Part shown: in pieces, positions 34,966 to 47,649 of the stretch
How the letters are laid out: the number at the start of each line of letters is the position of its first letter
Numbering within the stretch: position 1 is the first letter of the stretch
NCBI GenBank assembly: GCA_027579435.1
Contig: JANBPK010000766.1
Span: forward strand, 1-64,000
Direction of reading: 5' to 3'
DNA: 64,000 nt
Source: Candolleomyces eurysporus
Taxonomy: Eukaryota > Basidiomycota > Agaricomycetes > Agaricales > Psathyrellaceae
Program-made: the position numbers and the translations under genes
Notes under the pieces: generated by a model
Seen by the model: the letters and a program-made list of their open reading frames with translations, nothing else
Database searches by the model: none
What the model was told of the DNA's origin: nothing

Positions 34966-35036
34966 GCAGTCATCGCGTTCATTGGTGTCAAAATGCCTGA
35001 GGGCATTACAACCCCGCTTGTGCTGTAACCTGCACC

Positions 35037-38000
35037 ATGTCGCTCGCCGACGTCATTCACCAGGCTCGCCTGGCAGCGAAGGACTCCGTTGAAGAAGCAA
35101 GCAATGGCGGTGACGAGCAGGAATCCGGACAGACGAGGCAAGGCCAACATCGAGGATCATCCGAGTCCAAGACTTTATCTCGTTTGAACTTCCCCACTTC
35201 CGGCAGGTCGTCCCTACCAGACACTCCATCGACGAGAACAGGGCCGCCACGCTCTCTTTCATTTGCCTACTCGCTCTCACAAACACCCCCTCAGAGACAC
35301 GCGAGCTACCCGACACACGATACCGAGCTTTTGCCAAAGGACGCGGCCGCCTACTACGGTGATGACGACCAGGAACTACTATTCTCACCACACTTCTCCA
35401 TCTCTGCTACCAAGATGTCGGGCTTTCGCACCCCTTTAGAGCAACCAGCAGAGAAAGTTCCAAAGGATAAAGGGAAGAAGAGGGAGAAGAGCACAGGAAC
35501 ATCGTCAACCGAAGAGAGTTGGAATCCGTTGACGCGCTGGTTTCACGACCATGGAGAATCTCCTCGAGAAGAAAAGCCCGGCACCGGTGAATATTTCCCT
35601 TCGACTCCAGCTCCACCTTCGGAATCCGGAGCTCCACCCCCAATCATCACCCGAACATTTACGCAAGAGCCGCAGAAGGCACACGACCAGAATGATGAAA
35701 GGTCCCCAGACGGCGAGCCGGACATCACCATTCGTTCCCCTACCATTGTTGAAGAGCCACAAGAAGACGAAACAGCTATCACCCCGACGAGCAAAGTCGG
35801 CGAAAGATCAGGGCAAGGAAAGCAGCGAGGAGCATCATATCCCGAACCTCCGCACCTGAGTTCGTTGAATACGACAGCACCGGCTCCTTCACCAAGCACT
35901 CCTGCCTCCCCTACTGCGCGTATTCGACGGGCATTCTCTGTTCCGCAGCAAGTTTTCGCTAGCATTTCCCATCATGGCGGAGTGTCGACAGCCAACTCTT
36001 CCGAGTTGGGTGACCCTTCCGAACGTGGCACCAAGGAGGAAGGGAAAGACAAATGGGCTCGTCTACGTGCCCTTCTTCCACACCTGGCGGGAGAGCATGC
36101 GGCTCAGATGGCACCCCGACCCCCTCCTAGTTCCGCAGTCAGTCCCTCCGTCAACATTATCGATGAGCTGATCACGGGCGGTCTGGCTACACTCATGCCG
36201 AAGCTTTGGATCGAGCGCGACGAGAAAGGACATCGCCGCATCCCAGTCCTTCTTCATCGGCTAAGGCTGAGGATTACCGATAGTTTGCATCCTTTGCATA
36301 AAAGTCGAACCGTCTTCAGGATCGAATGCGAGTACGCGAATGGTGCTCGGTGGGTCGTATACCGGGAACTCAGAGACTTTTTCAGTCTCCATACGCATTA
36401 CGCTTTTACGAACGTGCTATACGGTACGGGGGGCAACGCGAAATCNGATAGGGCGGCGGGTGAAGGATCTGGTCGGGATAAATTACCAGACTTCCCTGCA
36501 ACGAGCATACCCTACCTCAAATTCTTGAACGAGAAATCCGGAAGCAAGATAGGTAAAGCCGAGTTTGCCAGGCTGCAGAGACAACAGATGGAGAATTATC
36601 TTGTAGACTTGATTCGGGTTGTGGTAAGTGCTCATGGGCTCAACGTAGTCTACTCTACTGATGCCCTGATTTCAAGATGTTCCATCCATCCTCAAATCGG
36701 CTGTCATCGTTCCTAGAGATTAGCACTTTGTCGATAGCTCTTGCCCAGTCCGGAGGCGCCCAGTATAAGGCAGGNTACCTGCGGATCGAGGCGGTGTCTT
36801 TGCAGAACTCCTCCTCGCTTTTGACCTTTTGCTTCCCAAGAAATGATGGGGAAGATAAGGAAGTGCGCGGTGCCACCCCTTTTGGGAGGAAGAGCGCTGG
36901 TTGGAGGGAAAGAAAGGAGCAGAGGTGGTGTGCAGTCCGCGAAAGCTACTTGGTNGCCTTGGAGCAGCCGGGGGAACTTGCTGTCTGGGATGTCTTCCTT
37001 CTTGATTCCGACTTCCGTATAGAGCGCCCCAAGAGGTACTACCGACAGGGTTTGGGAGGATTCCTTCACCACGACAGCTCGGACGACGAACAGGAGCACG
37101 ACGACACGGCGGAGAAAGGACCTTCGCAAAAATCTAAATCGTCTCCACACCCTCACNTGGAGTCTGATACGAACGAAGAGAGGAATGGCCACGGGCCNCA
37201 GATCACAGTGACAGACGACGACGACGCCAGGTCCGCTATCTCCAGTGTGAAATCGAAAGTCTCCAAAATCTTTCACCTGGACAGACACAGCACCAAATCG
37301 TCCCAATCGAAGACACGCTCCAAGTCGAAGAAGAGCAAAACGGAGGACGATCCGGGACAAATTTCGGAGAAGTCACCAGTCCGGGGTCGGACTGGNTTTC
37401 TAGGNCTTGGAATCGGGAGGAGTCGTGCAGTAAGCGAGGGCAGGAAAGAGAGTAGTAAAGAGGAAGGTCACCCAACTCCTGGAAGACGAAGGTCGAATAC
37501 GACTACTAGCCATCCCGTGTCTTCACAGAAGAAAGGGGATGGTCAGCTTCCTAACACTGCTTCCGGACGAAGAGAAAGCGACAGCGATAGCTCAGTCAGC
37601 CTTACCCGTCGATCTTCATTCATCCGTAGCGACGCCGACTCGGACCATGAAGCGCAGTCAAGGGTGAAATCGCGACCTCGGTCAGATTCCGATTCTACTT
37701 TGTCTGGAGCTCGCACGCCAATGCTCGATCCGTCTACAGCCCTTGATCCTAGCGTTCTGTTAGGGGCCGNCCAAGGAGCTGGCAACGGAAGCCTCGGGAA
37801 AGGTCGCGACAGGGATCTTCTGGCCTCCGATGACAAGAACAAAGCCTCTAACGGGAACGCTGTCGCCAATGACGAACAGGACCCCGAACGAAGGAGGAAG
37901 GAACTCGAGCAAGAGGGAAAGGANGCGAACGAGCAGGCGATGCGCGCACACCTCCAACAGAAAAGCGGAGAGAAGGATGTGTCCAGGCACACGTTCTACA

Positions 38001-41000
38001 TCGTCAATTCGCAGATGCGGTTAAAACTTTCCGCTAGAAACGAGGTAGGGTTTAATTCTAATGCTTGCCAGTTCGATCCTGATCGTGCGCATCTACTTTC
38101 GCCCAGCGACAAATGCTTCAATTCATCACCGCACTGGAGAAAGTCGCGCAGAATTCACCTTTCACGGGAAAAAACAGATTCGATAGCTTCGCNCCGATAA
38201 GGTTGAACGTTGCAGCTCAATGGCTGGTGGACGGGGTGTGTANTGCTTCACTCAATAGCATTTGATGCAAACTCTAACTACGAGTCTACAGCGAGACTAT
38301 TTCTGGAACTTGTCGCGGGCAATTCTATTGGCGAAGGAGAGTATCTACATCCATGACTGGTGGCTNACACCCGGTACGTGGTTGGAATCATCTATTTCGA
38401 CAGGTTAGATTGATGCACATATTTGCGATGCGTAGAACTACTCATGCGCCGGCCTGGAAAGCCACACTATCGACTGGATAAAATGTTAGAGAAAAAGGCC
38501 ATAGAAGGGGTCAAGATATATATCATTCTATAGTAAGAATTTCTTGTCATGTTTCTATCTTCAGTATCTCACTCGATGTTAGCCTGGAAGTATCCAACAG
38601 GACAACGCCGACAGATAGCAAGTACGTAGCTCACCCTGTTGCTTTCGTTGTTCTGATCAGTTTTGCNTTTTAAAGCTACGCCAAGCAGCGACTAATGTCT
38701 ATCCACCCCAATGTCATGGTGCAGCGGTCCCCTTCTCATTTTCAGACAGGGACGTTCTACTGGGCACATCACGAGAAACTTTGCGTGATTGATCAAACCA
38801 TCGCCTTCATGGGCGGGTTAGATCCTTGTTTCGGAAGGTTAGGACACGCGAATTACTGCATTTTTGCCCCGCCTGACTTCAATAGATGGGATACTCCTCA
38901 GCATGTGTTGACAGATGACACCCTCGATACCGAACACCCAGAGATATGGCCAGGTGAGTTTTCATACCCATTTTTTCTTGGGATTNGTGCTTCGGCTTTC
39001 CCATCATCTACTCCTTGGACTCTGCTNGCTTTGGAAACGACGCTTGTCCGCTGCCTGTTGAATCTAGTCTTCTGGCCGTTGCCTGTTGAGTCGTGTAGCC
39101 AATCGAAGCGAATGTTCTCCCGCGAACCATTCTGAGTACTTTTGTTTATTCGCTTCTAACCGGTCNATGACCTTCGTTTTCCTGACTTCCATGTCTCTGA
39201 CTCTGACTTCTGCCTCCTGTCACCTTGATCATGATGATCAGGAAAGGATTATAGTAACCCTCGTGTTGGGGACTTCCATACTCTGAACAAGCCAGAAGAA
39301 GACATGTACGACCGCACTAAAGTCCCCCGCTTGCCCTGGTAAGTGGCTCAGTTCGCAGTGGGATGACCGAGATAATCGCTCTGATTCCACGTCCACTGTC
39401 CTGGTTCTGACCTCTTCTTTGTCCCATCCCTTACCGTTATCCAGGCATGATGTAGCGATGCAGATCGTTGGTCAGCCTGCTCGGGACTTGGCTCGACACT
39501 TTGTCCAGCGGTACGTAGCGAGGTCTCAATTTTTTGCGGCGTTGTATTGACGACGGTAACTTTGCTACTCTGGGTCTGCTACCGCAAAGATGGAACTATC
39601 TGCTGAGAATAAAGGTCCGTTTAAAGATAATTCATTGTTAACCCTCACCTTGACCTCGTTATTGCCTTTTACTTCGAACTCCTTGCTTCTAAATCTGCCG
39701 TCTCCTTTGGAATTTACTCGCTTGCAACTTTATATTCCTATTTCCTTGCTTTTTATCTCTTTATCTGCGGTGATGGTCCTGATGTAACCTTTACTTCTAC
39801 AGAACCACTCGAAGATAATGCCCTTCTTATTGCCACCTCCAGAATTCCGGTCCGGCGAGCTGTCACAACTGGGCCTTACTGGGACATGCGAGCTGCAGAT
39901 TGTTCGCTCTGCTGGGCCATGGTCCATGGGGACACCTGGAAAGATCGAGCAATCCGTTCAGAATGCGTACCTCAAAGGTTGGTGGTCATCGTGGATAATT
40001 TAACGAAGTCAAGGGCGTTGACATCCGGTTCTAGCCATTCAAATGTCTGAGCACTTTGTCTATATCGAAAACCAGTTCTTCATCACTTCGTGTGTCCTCT
40101 CATGATTGGCCTCATCTGTTGCATGACTTATCATTCCACCAGGACCACCGTGGATGACGTTAAGATTGAAAATCGTATTGGAGATGCGATTGTTCAACGA
40201 ATCATTCGGGCCCATCACGACAAGACACCGTGGAAATGCTGCATTCTCATCCCACTGCTGCCCGGGTTCACATTCCCAGTTGATCACAGTGATGCCAGTG
40301 CGGTAAGTGGGTCTGTCCAACTTCCTGACATATCCTCGCACTTCTGTCTTCCTGTCTTTCGTTTCTCTGGTTTACATCTTCCGACATTAAAAATTCGTGT
40401 GCATGCGTTGATGTTGNCTCGGTTTCCCCTTCAGATCCGAATTATTCTTGAGTGCCAGAATCGCACCATTTCGAGAGGGCCAGATTCGATATTCTCTCGG
40501 CTTCGAAAAGAAGGGATAGACGTAGGCACTCTTTGGCGATACCTGGACCGGAAATGTGCTAATGATTTCGATTCCATTAGCCCGATGAGTACATCTCAGT
40601 GCTGTCCCTGCGAAATTGGGGGAAGATGCGTGATGACGTTCTCGTCACGGAGCAAGTGGGTTTTTTGACCCTTCATTGGTCAACATCTCAAGCTAATGTG
40701 CACATTTTAAACTCAAGGTCTACATCCACGCCAAGGTCTGCATTGTCGACGACCGACTGGTNATCATTGGGAGCGCGAATATCAATGAAAGGTCTCAACG
40801 GGGTGACCGTGACTCTGAATTGGCGGCAGTCATAAGAGACACAGACCTAATTGATTGGTTAGTACCATGTTCACCATTGTGACTCCTTCTGGACTTTTGG
40901 TGGCTTTCGGCCTTTGGCAGACCCCGAAAGTTCAGATGATCGGAGCACTCTTTCGTTCCAATCAGAAAAAGGCTAACGACATTGCCTTCTAAAGCACGAT

Positions 41001-42608
41001 GGCTGGGAAGCCATTTAAGGTTGGCCGCTTTGCCCACTCGCTGAGGGTACGGTTGATGCGGGAGCATCTTGGGATCGATGTTGATGCGCTCGACGAAGAG
41101 GACTTGATGGCCCATGACCCCGTTAAGCCCGAGTATGAGCAGAAGGCTTGGGATCCGAACTCCGAGCAGACTGTAGGTTGCGAGGAAGGCTTTACTCAAG
41201 TCCAGGGCTCCCAAGGAAATGCCTCACGGCGCAGCAATATCGCGAAATTCGCCGCCACTGGTATACGACAAGGTAAGTTAACGCAACGCTATCTGGCCTT
41301 CTGTCGCTGATTTTATTCTCTCTACATCTCTACGTCCTCTCCAGCTGCTCACGGCGGTGCAGAGTCGCTGGTCAGCGGAGTCTCCAAAATTACTCGTGCC
41401 AGCGGCGGTGATGAGACCGCTAAAACGGGTGACGAAGACATCGACCACGAAAGAAAGGACTACAACGTAAAGGGCGAGCAAGTGACGGGCTTTGCAAGCT
41501 CTGTCGTCCCCACCCAGGAGGAGAAGACCCTGATGGAAGGTCGACCTCATAAAGAGAATACGGATAAATCGCACCACCCCCATGGCCTTCAGCAGGATGT
41601 TATTACTGAAGAAGAAGAAGGTTCCGACTATAGTGCAGACCAAATCCACTCTGAAGCACGTACGCTTGACGGGGAATCTTATGGAGCACCAGCGAATGCC
41701 CCAAAGGACGATGCACCCCCGAGACCGTCTGCTGACCTTGATAATGAACAGCAGCGTGGTGCCGCCGAAGCTCGCTCTACTCTCAGGAAGCATTTGAGTG
41801 TCAAATCTAGTAACTGGGGTGTTCCAACTCCACGACCCAAAGTTCACCCGGACGACTTTGAAGATCCTATCATCGACTCGTTTTGGAAAGAAAAGTGGAT
41901 AGCAAGCGCAACGCACAACGTACGTTCTACTATTCAGTAGTTTCCTTGATCAGTAACTAACTTGTACTGACCCGTTTTTTTTGCTTCAGACGGAAATTTA
42001 TCGGAAGGTCTTCCATGCTGTCCCAGATGACCTGATTACGACTTGGAAGCAATACAAAGATTTCGTGGCGCATCATGAGCGATTTGCCCGACCTGTATGG
42101 ACCCTCTTTTACTGTTTTCCCTATCATCCCAGTGGCGCTCAATATGTTTCCTTAAGGTTCCGCCTACCAACGACCGCGGGGGTCCTTCTGAATCGGAGGA
42201 AGAAAGTGGTCTGGGGCACGATGACGGCATCTCCTCAGAGTCCAGCACTAAGGAAGGCCATGAAGACGTGAGCGTCGATACTAACCATCAAGGACTCGAT
42301 TCCAAAATGTCGAATCGCAAACCCGCGAAAGGCACTGAGGCGTTTGAACGATGGGAACGTGAGGAACTTCTCAAAGATTTGAATGGGCATTTAGGTACGG
42401 AAATGCCTTTTAGTGGGCCTTCCATCCGTCCTGAAACTAACTGAATGCACTGCAGTTATTTATCCCACACGCTTCTTGGAAGGGGAAGATATCGCCAACA
42501 ACTTTTTGTTCAATGCTGATCGGTGGGTAGTTGTGCTCAGACTCTCTCACATGGAGCGAAGCCTGACGACTGTATTACAGATTGCTACCACTCCCTATTT
42601 ACGATTGA
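35037..42608 (+). CDS. SPO14: Phospholipase D with PX and PH domains
   Basis: Hydrolyses phosphatidylcholine to phosphatidic acid at membranes. The start at 35037 (MSLADVIHQAR) opens a long disordered Ser/Pro-rich region (to about 36170). PX domain: about 36230-36720, RIPVLLHRLRLRITD to QRQQMENYLVDLIR. PH-like domain: about 36900-37060 (EQRWCAVRESYL, VFLLDSDFRIE). A Ser/Asp-rich insertion (37080-37960) precedes HTFYIVNSQMRLKL. First HKD motif: HHEKLCVID at about 38767-38793, followed by FMGGLD. Then ALPW-like RLPWHDVAMQIVG and SEHFVYIENQFFITS. Second HKD motif: HAKVCIVDD at about 40727-40753, followed by IIGSANINERSQ. Both HxKx4D motifs are complete, so it is probably active. The C-terminal part is acidic and ends LLPLPIYD at the TGA at 42606-42608. 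Length, over 1,600 residues, is typical of fungal PLD1. One intron at 39615-39802 is 188 bp, about three times the usual length here. Confidence 0.92.
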
Positions 42609-42838
42609 TGGAACGACACCCACCGTATACGAAGAGCTGAACACTTTAGGACATACATACCATTCTCTGGACTCAATTACTCGTAGAGCAAATTAATAGT
42701 TAATTGGACTTATACCATTACTTGGAATGTGGATTTCAATGGATTCTATGGCATTAACGGCCTCGGCGACCGAGGTAGAGACATGCAATTGCGAGCGAGA
42801 AAAGGTAGATGTAATAAGGATTATGTGGTACTCTAGAA

Positions 42839-43521
42839 TTACTTCTTCTTGACACTCTTTAGACGAATTTGCTCGTTGCCAATGAAGATACCCTGAAACG
42901 TCCCGTCAACAACCCAACGTACAGCTCAGAATAACGAAACATAAGACTCACCTTGCCCTTATAAACTTCAGGCTTTCTCCAAGATCTCACCTCTGCCGCA
43001 AAGAGACCTAGCAGGTGCTTGTCCGTACACGACAGCACGATTTTAGTCGGGCTCGGAACCTCCGCCTTGATGTGTTGCGGAACGGTGATATACACGGTAT
43101 GCGAGTAGCCAAGCTTCATAACCAGCTGGTCCTCTCCCGCGTCCGTCTTCTCCAACGCCGCACGGAAACCGACACCGACGAGGAAGAGCGGGACGGTGAA
43201 GCCCTGTGTCATCCCGGTAATGGCGTTGGCAATGAGTGTGCGGGTGGTGCCCCACATCTGGCGCTGCTGCTTGACCGTAGCATCCTCCACAGCGACTGTC
43301 AGTGTCGTTGGTGTCGGGTAGTCGAGTTTTATGAAGGAGTGCAAGGGTAGACTTGTGCTGCCCTTGGGTCCGGTAATGGTGAGCGCTGTTGGTGTTCGTG
43401 CGAGGGTGACTTCTTCAGTGAATTTAATGGGTTCGCGACCTATGTGTGACTGTGCACGACATGTTGAGGAGAAGGAGCGTGAAAGGGTGGTGAGGGCTGT
43501 TCGCGACGACCGGGCCAACAT
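42839..43521 (-). CDS. MRPL6: Mitochondrial ribosomal protein uL6m
   Basis: Component of the large mitoribosomal subunit. The start at 43521 gives a basic presequence (MLARSSRTALTTLSRSFSS), then SHIGREPIKF, VTLARTPTALTITGPKGSTSLPL, ANAITGMTQGFTVPLFLVGVGFRA and the diagnostic RSWRKPEVYKGKGIF across the only intron (GTGAGT donor; acceptor before GGTATC). It ends RLKSVKKK at the TAA at 42839-42841. About 210 residues, normal for bL6/uL6. Converges with phospholipase D (230 bp between stops). Confidence 0.93.
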
Positions 43522-43700
43522 GGCTTATTGAAGCAGTGACGAGCTCGTCTCTGCAAGTTTTTGATCCCGACGCCGAACAGCGGAGGTGATTGTTTGGACT
43601 CGAGGGGTGAACCAAACAACGCGTCCCGAAACGCGTCAAGCCAATTCAAGTGAAAACACATCTATTACAGTACATTTGACTTCTAGTAACCATAATTAAC
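43522..43700 (-). promoter_or_regulatory. uL6m promoter with paired ACGCGT sites
   Basis: 179 bp between the ARC1 stop and the uL6m start. ACGCGT occurs at 43619-43624 and again at 43631-43636, 98-115 bp upstream of the uL6m ATG. The pair resembles that upstream of AOS1. Use is inference. Confidence 0.4.
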
Positions 43701-45220
43701 CTATGACAAGGAAGCTCCAATAAGGGTAGGTGCAACGCAAACACCGTCTTTGGTCCGGATTTTATGGACGCTCTTTGTGGCCGGGTTGATCCACGCTGCC
43801 TCCTTCGTGTCAAGTGTGATGAAGCCTGGTTGGATAGTTTCAAAGATTTTCTTTTTGGGGTTCAATTGAGAGAGGGGTGTAGCACCTTATAAAAGAAAGA
43901 TCAGGCAACGGCCCCGGGACCATAGTTATAGTACTCACTCTCGTATTCCTCGCCTTCAAAGTAGACCCGTTCACCTGGCTTGGAGCCTTCGGGTGGCTGG
44001 ATGAGCTCAATACCACCTTCCTTTCCTTCCTTGGACGAGGCCTAGAGAGAAAGGGGGTCAGCGAATGCTCATTAGTTTATTCGAAAGACTTACACAGAGA
44101 ACCATGGCGAAACTCTTAACTCCTCGCATGTTTGCAGGCTTCAGATTGCACTGTGTAGATTCACGGTCAGTCAGACGGTCGTGGAGCCTTTGGTTGAAGC
44201 AACGTACGACTGCGACCAAGTACTTATCGCGCATGTCCTCGATAGGAATATAGTTGACAAGCCCGGAAACGACAGTCCGTGGGCCAGTTTCTTCGCCAAT
44301 ATCAATTTGCTAGAATGGGGGATATAAGAAACCAGTTCGCTCAAATCGACAACGAAAACGCACCTCGATATACAGACCGTCTGCGTCAGGGTGCTTGATG
44401 ACTTTTTACCAAACCGTGTAAGCTCAGGCTAAACGTTGTAATGCAGCGAAAAGGCCACACACCATCGACAATGTGTCCAACACGGAGATCAATCATAGAT
44501 GGAACAGGTTCACCATCGTCAGCAGCGGGTGCAGCAGGAGCTTTATTCTTTTCCTTCTTCTTGCTGCTACCCTCTTCTTGTCCCTTCTTCTCCTTCTTCT
44601 TTTGTTGCTGGGGCTTTTCACCACCTTCAGCCGCGGCCTCTGGCTTCTTGCCCTTGCGATCGGCGGAGGCCTCGGCGGCGGGTGCACCCTCAGCCGCTGC
44701 TGGTTTGGGTGCCTTTTCCTTCTTTTTGGGCTCAGCCTTGCGTTCTACGCTCGGAGCACCTTCGAGGTCNAAGGCTACAGTTGGAAATTGCTGAAGAGCG
44801 TCTGCCGAGGACCGGACAGCCGGGCGAGATTGGATGTGATCAAAGTATCTTGTGACGGAGGGGAGGGCGTAGTAATCTTGGGATTTAAGGCCAGCGACGA
44901 CTGGGTGAAGAGCACCATAGAGAGCGACATCGGCAGCGGTCAGATAGTTTGTGGCGATATNAGTTTTCGGCGTCAAAGTCTCGTTGAGATTCTNCGACGT
45001 TGGGTGAGCCAGCATTCGGGGGAATACCTCTGCGGGCCANACATACCTTCAAATTACCCTCCTTGACAACGTCNCCCTGAGCAGCCTTCTCNATCCATCC
45101 ATTAACGCTCGCCTGATCAGCCTCGGTCTCTCCAAGCAGCTCAGTGCCNTTGGCGGTTGCCTTCAGGACCAAATCCTTCGTCGGNGCTGNNAGGTTTGCA
45201 ATTGNAGCCTGGAAGGACAT
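43701..45220 (-). CDS. ARC1: ARC1-type tRNA-binding aminoacyl-tRNA synthetase cofactor
   Basis: Scaffold that binds tRNA and aminoacyl-tRNA synthetases (MetRS and GluRS in yeast) in the cytosol. The start at 45220 (MSFQA) leads into a GST-C-like domain (LTAADVALYGALHPVV, about 44870-44940). A Lys/Ala/Glu-rich linker follows (44530-44760), then the EMAPII-like OB-fold: SMIDLRVGHIVDGVIKHPDADGLYIEQIDIG, EDMRDKYLVAVCNL, RGVKSFAMVLCA. It ends VAPTLIGASLS at the TAG at 43701-43703. The PDADGLYIE segment is the tRNA-binding signature of AIMP1/Arc1/Trbp111. Several N bases in the first exon and intron (45044-45216) blur exact residues but not the assignment. Five or more introns. Confidence 0.9.
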
Positions 45221-45433
45221 TGTTCGCAAACGGATGGATATGGGAGATGNAGAAGAAATATTATATCGATGNAACTGGCTCAGCGGCCGAGTCAGGCGGA
45301 AGAATATAGAGGTGCCCATTCCACGTGATGGGCGAGAGGAGAGACGCGACCGAAAAAGCAGGCNACAACATTCATCCTTNTCTTTCTTTCTCACTATGAT
45401 ATGCCGTTATACTCATCGTTTATCTACGCTAAC

Positions 45434-46991
45434 TTAAGAATATCGGTCCCTTCCTTCGTCTGCNAAATTATTATCGACCTTGCCNAGCAGGAATTTGCCA
45501 TAGACGACAGAATTCCGCACTGGCTCTCCCACTTTCTCTCCGGTTTCCTCTGCCTTCTTGCGCAGAGCTCCAGGCAGCGGTTTGACCAACGCATCAAAGT
45601 TGGGCTCNAAGAANAAAGGAACTCTGGAGAAAGAGACGTGTCTCAANCACGTTACTACTAAAAGAAATGCAGNGCGACAACTCACGATGCACTGCACGGT
45701 AGACTCAGTGTCAGCGGTGACATGGACGANCGAGCNGGCAAACNTACCGATAATTCGATCCTCGATGAATAACTCGATGGAGAGTCGACTTGTACAAACC
45801 GTCTGTCCATATCTCCCACACTGGAAAGAAAGACGGTCAAACTCTCAATCCTTGGAAAGTGTCCAATACTCACTTTCTCCAACGTTGCAAACGACACATC
45901 CGGGGATTGGGTCTGCGTTTATCCAGACACCCTCCTCATCCCCNTGTTCACGAGGAAGGCCGTGGTCAACAGTGTCCTTNTNCCCAGGCTGTTGAAGAAA
46001 CACTTGCAGCGCCGAAGGGGTAGGATCGGCATACAGGAACCTGGTATCGTTGAAGGTGCTCAGCCTGGTAAAGTTGGATTCAACTTGGGTGACAGCCGTA
46101 CGTTAGGCAGCCATAGTCCCTTCGAGGATNACCTNGGTCAACNGGTNGCANCCAGATAAGGCGCACNAACNACTCACTTGTGTGCTCCGCAGGAAATGCC
46201 ATCATGGTCGTCGGGAAGTGGGGGATACCCTGAAGGCNGATTTGTGAGGCAAGGTCNCAGAATNNNGGNTTNGAGTGACGACTCACCAATCACTCTCATC
46301 ACCCAGAAGCTATCATCGACCTTATCCAAAAGGTCCTGTTGTTCTTCTTCAGTCAANCCGAGGCCCACCGCCATTCTAAGCATGACTCGGATCAGCNNGA
46401 ACTAGTAGANCTGNGATAAATNAAGTCGGNACGACGCACGCTTTCATAACAACNACCCCCAGCATCTTCATCTTCGCAACCCATATCTCNTACTTCTCTC
46501 TGAAACCNGGCACNGTAGGCCACTGATTCTCTCCCCACAAAGGTCTCTTCTTGTCAGGAGCCTCGACAGGCTTATAAAAGTCAATGCCTTCATGGTTATC
46601 CGCCTTCCCATTCGTCACGTTCTCCTTGAGACGAGCGTACCCTGCAANGGCATCGCAGNTCAGNNGACGTCGCCTTCTAGTACCCACACCCCNTATNTAT
46701 GAAGCGGGTGTTAAACACCAAGTACTCACCTCGAGCACGATCCTGGTTCTTCAAAGCCAACTTATCCTTCTCCTCCTGCGGCAACCCAAAAAACTCCTTN
46801 CCAAGCCTCGTNAGCTCCTCCGGCTCAGCCCTATCCACATACGCGTCAATATTCAAGTAGAAGAACCCAAAATCAACACAAGCGCGATGCAGAGCGGCGG
46901 ATACCGCTAGACGTTTGTCCGCATCTTCCGGGTTGTCGNTGAGCCAGGGTGCAATGTCGATAATCGGGAGTTGGGCGATNGGGGCTGCCAT
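45434..46991 (-). CDS. 2-oxoglutarate/Fe(II)-dependent oxygenase
   Basis: Isopenicillin-N-synthase-like (DIOX_N plus 2OG-FeII) enzyme; substrate unknown. The start ATG at 46991 gives AQLPIIDIAPWL, ACVDFGFFYLN and EFFGLPQEEKDKLAL, the standard N-terminal pattern. Then GIDFYKPVE, the double-stranded beta-helix with DSFWVMRVIGYPPLP, and HKDYGCLT carrying the metal-binding His and Asp (split by an intron inside the Lys codon). Next STLHRVIH carries the second metal His, and YRVSLPFFFEPNFD carries the 2OG-binding Arg-x-Ser. All metal and cosubstrate residues are present. Ends GRDRYS at the stop at 45434-45436. There are many N bases, several in introns. It sits between housekeeping genes with no cluster partner, so no pathway can be inferred. 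Confidence 0.85.
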
Positions 46992-47649
46992 TGGGGTTTC
47001 TCTTTGGTCAGAATTCACTGTGGGGTCGTTGGATGTAGATANAGAAGNCGANGGGAACGACTTTNTCCNGCAGACTTCAGAAATCACCAAATACGAGTAG
47101 CTGTGATAACGAGCCGGNNATAGAAGATAGGGGCGTTTCGTGGAGATTAGATAGTGGCTGTGCNCGCTGGNTAGTAGGCGCCTGAGATAAGCGCTAGCTT
47201 CTCGTCGTGGAGANGCACTCTCNCAGTTTACAGGACCGTGTNCTGTCTCNCCNGTNAGGGACNACCTTATTTGAGCCAAATATTCGGTNAAATGTGACGC
47301 CCAAGGCCCTTGTAACGTTTTAAAGACAACGGGCGGCATGACCCACCCCGTCGCTAACATCACTTGACNGAAGCCCAGAGCGTAGGCNCTCTCGAAGCCA
47401 CTGAGGCAACCACATACTNAGGAAAAAANTNGTCCGTAGCTAGAAGCGTGCGCGCTNTTCGATTGNAGTCGAGCGAGCTCGACCATTATCCATAGGTGGG
47501 ACATGCATGTAAAGTATGAAACGACGCGGTGCGCTACTGGCTCCTGGAAATGTCTATAGAGGCAAACTANGTAAAGGCACCACAGCAAATTATAAGAAAA
47601 GAGGAAGAACCCGCCCCCCAAATCCCTGCAAAAACCCCCCCCAAACCAT
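46992..47649. other. N-rich intergenic region
   Basis: 658 bp: promoter of the oxygenase and 3' flank of the histone-fold gene. About 20 isolated N bases. No gene seen. Confidence 0.45.

Larger units (their letters stand above)
30217..35036. other. 4.8-kb stretch without a supported gene
   Basis: By far the longest gene-free stretch in the window. Short open frames exist on both strands, but none matches a family and I find no GT...AG exon set joining them. A Cys-rich stretch is encoded near 32494-32530 (KCCQCGGKKSG), and another frame at 32571-32882 has a Cys/His-rich segment (CNPHMWGKDRYGHCRHC). These could be remnants of a gene or element. Isolated N bases cluster at 30276-30602. Small perfect hairpins occur at 30903-30923, 30955-30969 and 34585-34603. 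I see no long terminal or inverted repeats by eye. Confidence 0.5.
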
